64,000 bases of DNA from Bordetella holmesii ATCC 51541 (GTDB lineage: Bacteria > Pseudomonadota > Gammaproteobacteria > Burkholderiales > Burkholderiaceae_B). Positions 57,210 through 64,000 of this stretch are shown here, piece by piece; the stretch's first letter is position 1, and the number at the start of each line of letters is the position of its first letter. The DNA lies in contig CP007494.1 of assembly GCA_000612485.1 (NCBI GenBank), positions 2,666,001 through 2,730,000 on the forward strand, written 5' to 3'. The position numbers and the translations under genes are program-made. The notes under the pieces were generated by a model. The model saw nothing but the letters and a program-made list of their open reading frames with translations, had not been told where the DNA came from and did not search any database.

Positions 57210-58604
57210 TCAGAGCGCGTACCGGCGCAAGATGCGGCGATACCAGAAGTGCAGCAGCAGAGCGGACAGCCCGAGCCCCAGCATGGCCATCAGCCACATC
57301 GTTCCTGCACCCTGTGGAGATCCGGGCAGTATCCATTCACGCAAGGCATCGAGGCTTCCGCGGCCGGGCCCGAAACCCAGCCACCAGCCGCCGATCAGTC
57401 CCACCCCGCCGAGCGCTACCGTCTGTAGGATTAACGGAACTAGCGCAACCTTATAGGCGCGTAGCAAATAGGAGTTGATGCACTGCATGGAGTCGCACAG
57501 ATGGAAGAGCGGGATCATGGCCAGCAGCGTACCCGCCACCCCCGCCACGCCGGCGTCATCCGTGTAGGCTGCAATGATGGCCGGGCGGCCCACCAGCAGG
57601 ATGGCCGATGTCAGTAAGGCCCCCAGCAGGCCGAGCACCAGACCGGCGGCGCCCACGCGTTGCGCCAGTGCATGGTGCCCGCCGCCTATCGCTTGCGCCG
57701 TCATGGCGGCGCTGGCCACGCCCAGTGCCATGGGCATCATGTAGCACAGAGCGGCCAGGTTAGACATGATTTGATGGCCGCCTGACACCAGAGTGCCTTC
57801 GCGGGCCACCAGCAAGGCCATGAAGGTGAATGCCGACACTTCGACCAGATAGGAGCCACCCATGGGTAGACCCAGGCGCAGCAATTCCTTGAGCACCTTG
57901 GGATCAGGGCGGCCGATGCGTAATTGAAACTGTTGAAAATACGGGTCATGGCGGATCACCCACCATCCGGCGGCCAGGCTTAGCCACGACACCAGGGCGG
58001 TGGCCAGGCCCGCCCCGGCCGCGCCTAGCGCAGGCAGGCCAAACTTGCCGTAAATGAGCAGCCAGTTAAACAGTGCCTTGAACGCGATGGCGGTCAAGTT
58101 GATGGCCATCACCACTTTGGGCCGCGACACTGCCGTGCCCAGCGCATAAATAGTACGAAACACCAACGCGCTGGGCAGCGCCAGAACGAGGGCGCGTAAA
58201 TACCAGGCAATGCCTTCACGCACCTGCGGATCCACATCACCGGAAAAAGCCAGCCACATGTCCGGAAAGCACATGAGCACACCGCCCACGACCGACAGCC
58301 CCAGCGCCAGCCAGACACCTTGTCCCCAGACGTGGCCGACCTCCTGAGGGCGTCCCGCGCCATACTGCTGGGCAGCAATCGGGATCAGGGCGTGAATCAC
58401 GCCCATCAAACCGACGAAAACTGTAATGAATACGGACGCCGACAGCGACATGGCGGCCAGGTCGCGCGGACTGGCGTGGCCGGTCATGGTCGTGTCGAGC
58501 ACACCGAAGGCGATGCCAGCCCATTGGCTGACCAGAACGGGCCAGGCCTGGCGCACGATGCTTCGCATCGTCGCGCCCAGGCCGGCAGGGGCCAACGCGG
58601 TCAT
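57210..58604 (-). CDS. MATE-family multidrug efflux protein (NorM-like)
   Basis: 464 residues with twelve helices. VLDTTMTGHASPRDLAAMSL and, in the second half, GGHQIMSNLAALCYMMPMALGVASA are typical MATE segments. It exports cationic compounds using Na+ or H+. Its ATG overlaps the stop of the ArnT-like gene upstream, suggesting coupled translation. Confidence 0.92.
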   Translation of the reverse strand: MTALAPAGLGATMRSIVRQAWPVLVSQWAGIAFGVLDTTMTGHASPRDLAAMSLSASVFITVFVGLMGVIHALIPIAAQQYGAGRPQEVGHVWGQGVWLALGLSVVGGVLMCFPDMWLAFSGDVDPQVREGIAWYLRALVLALPSALVFRTIYALGTAVSRPKVVMAINLTAIAFKALFNWLLIYGKFGLPALGAAGAGLATALVSWLSLAAGWWVIRHDPYFQQFQLRIGRPDPKVLKELLRLGLPMGGSYLVEVSAFTFMALLVAREGTLVSGGHQIMSNLAALCYMMPMALGVASAAMTAQAIGGGHHALAQRVGAAGLVLGLLGALLTSAILLVGRPAIIAAYTDDAGVAGVAGTLLAMIPLFHLCDSMQCINSYLLRAYKVALVPLILQTVALGGVGLIGGWWLGFGPGRGSLDALREWILPGSPQGAGTMWLMAMLGLGLSALLLHFWYRRILRRYAL

Positions 58605-60330
58605 CGGGGTGGAGTCACGCGCAGCAGGCGGAAGACCTCATGCCGGTCGGCACGGCGCCCACCATGCCAGAGTTCATCGGCGCCTTCGCTGTACGCTGCG
58701 GTGCCATCGCGCAGGCTGCTGACCGACGTTTGCTGCAGCATCAGCGTGCAGCGCGAGTCGTAGCTGAAGGTGAGGTTGTCGAAGATGAGGAAAGAGGCAC
58801 GCTGGCCGCTGCCCAGGCTCAGGCCGCGCACGCACTCGCCGGGCCGGCTGTTGGCCTTGATGGCCGCAGCCAGCTCGCCCGAAACAGTGCGATAGCTGCG
58901 TGCATAGTCCACAGCGGGTTGCCACAGCAGCACCAGCAGTAGCCAGGTTGCGATCAGGCCGCCGGCCGATAAAACGGTGCCGCGCCAAAGAGCGGCAGGT
59001 TTGACACGCAGGCGCCAGATGACCAGTAAGGCCCAGGCTGCCGTGACCAGGACGGCCAGCCCGAAGGCGAACCACGAGATGACGGGCTCATAGCCCGTGG
59101 TTTGCCGAGCAATATTGCGGGCGATCTGAGCGGGCCAGCCGAAATGCAGCGCCACCCATCCCAGCCATGCCGTGGCCACGGTGAGCGAAAAACACATCAC
59201 CGCAAACCAGTCCAAGGTATTGACCACGCCGCGACGCAGCGTGGGAAGCGAGAACGCGCCCAGTACCGCGCAGGGCACCGCCAGCAGGACGTACTCCGCG
59301 TCGTTCGGATCTTCGAGGAAGAAGAGCATCAGGCATGACGTCGCCAGCAGCATCAGGGCCAGCCAGATGTGCGGTGCGAATAGCCAATTGCGCCAGCGCC
59401 AGATCGCCAGCAAGGCCAGCGGCCAGGTCGGCCAGAGATACCAGGGCAGGTCACGCAGCGTGCGTGCGGACAGCCGCAGATCCGGCATCGAAAAGGAGGA
59501 GATGTTCCAGACCTTCCAGTTGCGTATCCAGTAGTCGCTTCCCTGCGAGGCGGGGATCCACCACGCCAGAATCAGTGCGGCGGCCAAGAGTGCGGCCCAG
59601 GGCAGCCAGCGCACCCTTTGCCACAGCGCGCTGCGGGGAACGAAGGCAAGCAGCGCGGCCAGCATGATGGGCGCGCCCCCATCCAGCCGCGCGTCAGAAA
59701 AGCGCCGGCCAGGGCCAGGCCCAGCGTGCTGGTGCCCAGCAGGGGGCGATCCAGCGTGCGCGCCATAGCGTAGAACGTCAACGCCTGCCAGGCCAGGATG
59801 GCAGGCACGACGGAGGTCTCATGCACACGTTGCAAAATACCGACGGTCGCCACCAGCAACAGCAGGGCCGCGTCGGCCAGCATGCGGCCATAATCGCGCG
59901 GCGGCGGTTCGCCGCCAAAAGGCAGCGCCAGCGGCTGCGCTTCAGGACGGCGGCCCACCAGATAGGTGCCGTACCAGACGCTGATGGCAGCCATGGCAAA
60001 CCAGAGCAGATTAGGCAGGCGTGCCGCCGTGATGTCGCCAAACAGGGGGCCGAAAATCCAGATGCAGATGGCCCCGACCCAGGTGATCATCGGGGCTTCT
60101 TCGGCATGGGCCAACTGGCCCACCTGCGGCAGCAGCCAGGTCATGCCGCCTTCGCGCAAGGCGGTGACCATGGTCGCCATGCCGACGGCGTCGTCCGTTT
60201 TCCAGGGGTCGCGCATGAACAGCCCGGCCACGATATAGGCGAGCGACAAGCCAAGCAGCACCAGGCGGGGCAGCTTGGATGTGGCTGAGATGGTCAGCCG
60301 AGCGGGAGTGGAGCGCGTTACTGGGGACAC
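58601..60330 (-). pseudogene. ArnT-like membrane glycosyltransferase (GT39/GT83 type), frameshifted
   Basis: 576 residues if restored, about twelve helices. The first periplasmic loop has the acidic pair in RDPWKTDDAVG and the sequence HAEEAPMITWVGA, a pattern of ArnT/PMT enzymes that use lipid-linked sugars. A C5 run (plus strand 59676-59680) is one base short; an added G on the coding strand turns GWMGARPSCW into GWMGGAPIMLAALLAFVPRS and joins the C-terminal 350 residues. Possible role in lipid A or glycan modification. Coupled to the MATE gene. Confidence 0.8.
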
Positions 60331-60426
60331 GGACGTAATGTAACCGACCGGCGCGATACCGGGGGCTGAAGCTGAGGATTCACCGCAAGCGACGCCGCAT
60401 GGCTGGTCGACTTTGCGAATAGAGGA

Positions 60427-60454
60427 AAAAAAAGCAGCCCGCAGGCTGCTTTTT
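60427..60454 (-). terminator. Terminator downstream of rpmE2
   Basis: The inverted repeat AAAAGCAGCC / GGCTGCTTTT with a 4-base loop (60430-60453) is flanked on the rpmE2 strand by a run of eight T. Both A and T runs are present, so it could serve both directions. Confidence 0.8.
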
Positions 60455-60489
60455 GTCGCGCGACCTGGGGTGGCGCAAAAGGCGTCCGA

Positions 60490-60753
60490 TCAGGAAGCCT
60501 TGACCGTGCCAGCGGTACGGGCAAAACGGGCGCGGAACTTCTCCACACGGCCAGTTTCAACGATACGGGTCTGGGCGCCGGTGTAAAACGGATGCGACTC
60601 GGAAGTCACGTCGCATTTAAAGAGCGGGTAGGTCTTGCCGTCGAGTTCGACGGTTTCGCGGGTGTTGATGGTCGAACGGGTCACGAATTTATTGCCCGTC
60701 TGAACGTCCATGAACACCACTTCGCGGTATTCGGGGTGAATGCCTTCTTTCAT
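60490..60753 (-). CDS. rpmE2: 50S ribosomal protein L31, type B
   Basis: 87 residues: [23 protein letters not shown] is the L31 start, [25 protein letters not shown] the conserved end. It has no CxxC zinc site (type B), so it can replace zinc-dependent L31. I found no Zur box in the upstream 115 bases. Confidence 0.95.
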   Translation of the reverse strand: MKEGIHPEYREVVFMDVQTGNKFVTRSTINTRETVELDGKTYPLFKCDVTSESHPFYTGAQTRIVETGRVEKFRARFARTAGTVKAS

Positions 60754-60895
60754 GATGAGTTCCCTGGTTTGCGGGTCGCCAACAAGATTACGGTCGCAGC
60801 CATAAGGCCCAAACCCAAGTTCTTGCCACGTATCCAAAAAGTAACCACACATTCTAGCATACCAACAAGGGTGTGGATAGATGCAGCCGGTGGGG

Positions 60896-61735
60896 CTAGA
60901 GATCCGTGCGGAGCGTCCAGATTTCGGGAAAAAGCACCACGTCAAGCATCTTGCGCAGATAACCCACCCCGGAAGTGCCGCCGGTACCCTTTTTGAAGCC
61001 AATCACGCGCTCGACCGTTGTGACGTGGCGAAAACGCCAAAGTCGGAAGGCGTCCTCCAGGTCCGTCAGTTTCTCTCCGAGCTGATAGAGATTCCAGTAG
61101 TGCTGCGGGTTGCGGTAGACCGTCAACCAGGCGGCCTCGACCTCGGGGCTGGCCTGGTAGGGCTGCGTCCAGTCCCGTTGCAGATAGTCCTGTGGCACCG
61201 GCAACCCGTGGCGTGCCAGCAAACGCAGGCTTTCGTCGTAGAGCGATGGGGCCTCATAGGCCGCCTGCACCTGCGCCAGCAGCTCCGGGCGATGGGCATG
61301 AGGACGCAGCATGGCCGCGTTCTTGTTGCCCAGCATGAACTCGATTTCTCGGTACTGATAACTCTGAAATCCGCTTGAGCGCGCCAGGCAGGGACGCAGC
61401 GCCGAGTACTCGGGTGGCGTCATGGTGGCCAATACGTCCCAGGCGTGGACGAGTTGCTCCATGATTTTGCTCACGCGCGCCAGCATTTTGAACGCGGGCG
61501 GCAGGTTGTCGCTGCGTATCTGCCCTAGCGCGGCGCGCAGTTCATGCAGCATCAACTTCATCCAGAGTTCGCTGCTCTGGTGCTGAATGATGAACAGCAT
61601 TTCATTGTGTTCGGGCGACAGGGGGTGCTGGGCGCTCAAGAGCGCGTCCAGACAGAGATAGTCGCCATAGGTCATGTCCGTGCGGAAATCGAGCTGGGCG
61701 TTTTCGGTGCGGACAATATCTTCGGGGTTGCTCAT
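60896..61735 (-). CDS. kynA: Tryptophan 2,3-dioxygenase
   Basis: 279 residues. [38 protein letters not shown], and [20 protein letters not shown] are the substrate and heme regions; the proximal His is in [22 protein letters not shown]. It opens the indole ring of tryptophan, giving N-formylkynurenine for KynB. It begins 83 bases after kynB; kynU is not between them. Confidence 0.96.
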   Translation of the reverse strand: MSNPEDIVRTENAQLDFRTDMTYGDYLCLDALLSAQHPLSPEHNEMLFIIQHQSSELWMKLMLHELRAALGQIRSDNLPPAFKMLARVSKIMEQLVHAWDVLATMTPPEYSALRPCLARSSGFQSYQYREIEFMLGNKNAAMLRPHAHRPELLAQVQAAYEAPSLYDESLRLLARHGLPVPQDYLQRDWTQPYQASPEVEAAWLTVYRNPQHYWNLYQLGEKLTDLEDAFRLWRFRHVTTVERVIGFKKGTGGTSGVGYLRKMLDVVLFPEIWTLRTDL

Positions 61736-61818
61736 GGCCGAGCCTCATGATCGGGCGGCGGGCCGCCTTTGCAGCCTGCCGCCTTCGGGATCGTAAAGCG
61801 CCACTCGAAAGCGGCGTA

Positions 61819-62448
61819 TCAGCCCAGCTCGCGCAGGATCGCACGCACCGGGCTGGCGTCAGCCTGGACCAACGCGAGCGGCAGAGCGATCAGTTCGTAA
61901 TCGCCCGGCGCGACCGCGTCCAGCACCAGATTCTCCAGCGCGCGGATATCGCGGCGCAGGATGGTATGGTGGCTACCCAGGGTCTTGCTGCTGGCGGGGT
62001 CGATGCTGGGCGTATCGATGCCGATCAGCGTCACCCCGCGGCCGGCCAGCCATTCGATGGTCTGGGGCGCATAGGCCGAAAAATCGTCGGTCCACCAATG
62101 CACGGCGGCATGCTGCGCCGTGCGCACTAGCACCCGGGCTGGCAGGTCATCGGCGGCGTGGGCCAAGTGTTCAGGCAGGATGAGCGGCCCGCAGTCCAGC
62201 GCATGGATGACGCGGCAGGGGCCCAGAAATGGCTCCAGCGGCAGGCTGCCGATGGCGGCTGCGCCGTCGGCATAGTGCAACGGTGCATCGGCATGGGCGC
62301 CGATGTGCGGCGACATGGCGATTTCGCTCACATTGACCGGGCACTGGGGCGAAATCTGCCACTTCCAGTGCTGGCTATAGGGCGTGTCACCCGGGAAAAC
62401 GGGAGACTGGGCCGATATCGGCGGCGAAATGTCCCAGATGCGCTTCAT
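61819..62448 (-). CDS. kynB: Kynurenine formamidase
   Basis: 209 residues. MKRIWDISPPISAQSPVFPGD and the metal site SPHIGAHADAPLHY are characteristic of KynB cyclase-like hydrolases. It removes formate from N-formylkynurenine. Likely co-transcribed with kynA. The formate released would feed the neighbouring-in-window formate dehydrogenase, which is broken. Confidence 0.94.
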   Translation of the reverse strand: MKRIWDISPPISAQSPVFPGDTPYSQHWKWQISPQCPVNVSEIAMSPHIGAHADAPLHYADGAAAIGSLPLEPFLGPCRVIHALDCGPLILPEHLAHAADDLPARVLVRTAQHAAVHWWTDDFSAYAPQTIEWLAGRGVTLIGIDTPSIDPASSKTLGSHHTILRRDIRALENLVLDAVAPGDYELIALPLALVQADASPVRAILRELG

Positions 62449-62500
62449 GACAACCTGACGAAGAATGGCCGTCTAGTCTAACGAAGCGCGCGGCGCCAGC

Positions 62501-63178
62501 CTAGAGCTGGCCGTGCTCGGCCATGGAATAGACCTGATCGCGAGCCACGATCAGATGGTCGACGAGTTGAATGTCGACCAGGGCCAGTGCCTGGCGCAGT
62601 TGGCGTGTGAACAGGCAGTCCGAGCTACTGGGACGTGTGCTGACGGAAGGATGGTTGTGGGCCAGGATGAGGGCTGCGGCATGGTGGCGCAGTGCCTCCT
62701 TGACGACCTCGCGGGGGAAAACCGATGCTCGCGCCAGTGTGCCCTGGGCTAATTCGCCGCAGGCCAGCAGTTGCAATTGCTGATCCAGATAAAGGGCGAT
62801 GCAATGCTCGATGGGGCGGTGGCTCAGCGCAGTGCGGCAGTATCGTTTGACCTCTTCGGGGTGGTTCATGGCCCGGCGGCCGCGCAGCGTTTCTTCGATG
62901 GCGCGCCGTGACAGCTCCGGAATCACGGATAGCGCGCAGGCCTTGGCCGAGCCCAGGCCAGGATGATCGCAAAGCTCTTGCGCGGTGGTGGCAAATACTC
63001 CACGCAAGCCGCCGTGGCGCACCAGCAGTTTTTGCGCCAGTTCGAGCGCATTGCACCCGCGCTGGCCGGTGCGCAAGGCCAGCGCCAGAAGCTCGGCGTC
63101 GTTCAATGGAGTGGTCCCAAGGCGCAGCAGGCGCTCCCGGGGGCGCTGGCAGGGAAGCAGGGAATCAGGCAGGTTCAT
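62501..63178 (-). CDS. radC: RadC/JAMM-family protein
   Basis: 225 residues from ATG 63178. A helix-hairpin-helix part (ELCDHPGLGSAKACAL) precedes the JAMM domain, whose metal ligands are HNHPSVSTRPSSSD; the usual HNHPSG has Val instead of Gly. The cellular role of RadC is unsettled, and the name does not imply repair. It lies on the strand opposite fkpB. Confidence 0.9.
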   Translation of the reverse strand: MNLPDSLLPCQRPRERLLRLGTTPLNDAELLALALRTGQRGCNALELAQKLLVRHGGLRGVFATTAQELCDHPGLGSAKACALSVIPELSRRAIEETLRGRRAMNHPEEVKRYCRTALSHRPIEHCIALYLDQQLQLLACGELAQGTLARASVFPREVVKEALRHHAAALILAHNHPSVSTRPSSSDCLFTRQLRQALALVDIQLVDHLIVARDQVYSMAEHGQL

Positions 63179-63251
63179 GCGGGAGGCTCTAAAATGTCGG
63201 ATTCTCGGTTGCTGAAATGATGGCGCCTTACTGCGTCCAATTCCCCCCACT

Positions 63252-63707
63252 ATGACTGTTTCCATCCATCCGGACTCCTACCTGACTCTGCACTATCGTG
63301 TTGTCCTGGCCTCGGGTCCGGCCGAAGGATCTGTGTTCACCGACACCTTTGACGGCCGTCCGGCTACGCTGCAAATGGGCGGCGGCCAGTGGGCGCCCGG
63401 CATGGAGGCCGGATTGCTGGGCCACCAGGAGGATGAGCGTTTCAGCTTTACGCTTGAGCCGGCCGAGGCTTATGGCGACCGCAATCCCGAACTCATCCAG
63501 AAAGTCACGCGCCGCATGCTGGCCGAGCACGCCGGTGCCGACACGAGTTTCAGCCCGGGCGATCTGGTCGAGTTTGCCGCTCCCAATGGCGGGCGCTACT
63601 CGGGCGTGCTGAAAGAAATCAACGACGATTGGGCGATGTTCGATTTCAACCATCCGCTGGCTGGGATTCGTCTGCGGGTCGATGTCCACATTCTCGGAGT
63701 TCTCTGA
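63252..63707 (+). CDS. fkpB: FKBP-type peptidyl-prolyl isomerase (SlpA/FkpB)
   Basis: 151 residues. [13 protein letters not shown] begins the FKBP fold; the insert-in-flap IF domain spans about 75-125 ([22 protein letters not shown]). It acts as a chaperone/isomerase. Its stop overlaps the ispH start (TGATG); the fkpB-ispH pairing is widely conserved. Confidence 0.95.
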   Translation: MTVSIHPDSYLTLHYRVVLASGPAEGSVFTDTFDGRPATLQMGGGQWAPGMEAGLLGHQEDERFSFTLEPAEAYGDRNPELIQKVTRRMLAEHAGADTSFSPGDLVEFAAPNGGRYSGVLKEINDDWAMFDFNHPLAGIRLRVDVHILGVL

Positions 63708-64000
63708 TGAGCGAGCTCGTCAAGCCCGTGACGGCGGCCGACGCCGAAGTTTTGCTGGCCCAGCCGCGCGGTTTCTGTGCCGGTGTCGATCGTGCCATCG
63801 AAATTGTCGAGCGTGCCCTCGAGCTGCACGGCGCGCCCATTTATGTGCGCCACGAAATTGTCCATAACCGCTACGTGGTCGAGGACCTGCGCGCCAAAGG
63901 TGCCATCTTCATCTATGAACTCGATCAGGCCCCTGAAGGAGCCATCGTGGTCTTCTCGGCGCACGGGGTCTCCAAAGCCGTGCGTGCGGAAGCCGAAGAA
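63707..64000 (+). CDS. ispH: 4-hydroxy-3-methylbut-2-enyl diphosphate reductase IspH, partial
   Basis: The first 98 codons are present; the gene runs off the right edge. [20 protein letters not shown] carries the first Fe-S Cys, and [15 protein letters not shown] the substrate-binding His; VVFSAHGVS follows. It makes isopentenyl and dimethylallyl diphosphate in the last step of the MEP pathway, ultimately supplying the hpnCDE products. Confidence 0.96.
   Translation, partial: MSELVKPVTAADAEVLLAQPRGFCAGVDRAIEIVERALELHGAPIYVRHEIVHNRYVVEDLRAKGAIFIYELDQAPEGAIVVFSAHGVSKAVRAEAEE

Noticed and set aside
60754..60870. Zur box upstream of L31 type B
   Set aside because: No A/T-rich palindrome of the Zur type is seen; a TAGAAT -10-like element exists but without a good -35.
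61736..61818. Remnant of kynU between kynB and kynA
   Set aside because: None of the frames resembles the kynureninase C terminus; the gap is probably ordinary spacer.

Overview
The window is 64 kb of G+C-rich chromosome. Gene content and order (regBA next to cyoABCD, fdsGBACD next to a full molybdopterin gene set, hpnCDE, kynBA) and the protein sequences suggest a betaproteobacterium of the Alcaligenaceae, most like Bordetella. The unusual number of broken genes, plus an IS3-family insertion inside a pirin gene, would fit a host-restricted species undergoing gene loss. That species-level reading is inference. I saw no rRNA, tRNA or CRISPR array.

Layout. 1-5985: a Fur-type promoter reading off the left edge, the redox two-component pair regB (damaged)/regA, two RegA-type boxes, the bo3 quinol oxidase operon cyoABCD and its terminator. 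6119-9053: a pirin gene split by an IS407-group element, and a methyltransferase. 9478-12792: a soluble PAS-PAS chemoreceptor, a LysM/M23 lipoprotein (frameshifted), a CopD-like membrane protein and YajQ. 13117-16844: allophanate hydrolase, then a small secreted protein, ECF sigma factor and anti-sigma factor behind a candidate ECF promoter. 16828-21354: SDR, EamA exporter, universal stress protein, two-gene chromate transporter, and a methyltransferase with a nonsense codon. 21393-28026: the NAD-linked molybdenum formate dehydrogenase locus, with both large subunits and the divergent regulator broken. 28054-32613: moaA-mobA converging on moaCDE-moaB-moeA, all intact.

32923-42843: dienelactone hydrolase, a small secreted protein, peroxiredoxin, MFS transporter (frameshifted), a secreted alpha/beta hydrolase, an Fnr regulator, a gamma-glutamylcyclotransferase/D-threonine-aldolase fusion (frameshifted), and clpB (frameshifted, with a heat-shock promoter). 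43154-47726: a nuclease remnant, then a Fur-controlled five-gene operon (PepSY membrane protein, DUF2271, DUF4198, ApbE, membrane-anchored flavoreductase) that looks like a transmembrane flavin electron-transfer chain, plausibly for iron reduction. 47848-57150: HdeD-like protein, fluoride channel, hpnCDE squalene genes, alr (frameshifted), an SDR with an internal deletion, a membrane-anchored hypothetical, radA, a TauE/SafE permease and a tiny basic periplasmic protein. 57210-64000: MATE transporter, ArnT-like glycosyltransferase (frameshifted), ribosomal protein L31B, kynA and kynB, radC, fkpB and the start of ispH.

Two kinds of damage should be kept apart. Nine genes are each exactly one base short, always in a G or C run. 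That pattern could be real slippage or a homopolymer error in the sequence. Separately, the IS insertion, two nonsense codons (fdsA and the 20-21 kb methyltransferase), the missing segments in regB and the 53 kb SDR, and the headless regulator beside fds cannot be explained that way and point to genuine decay.
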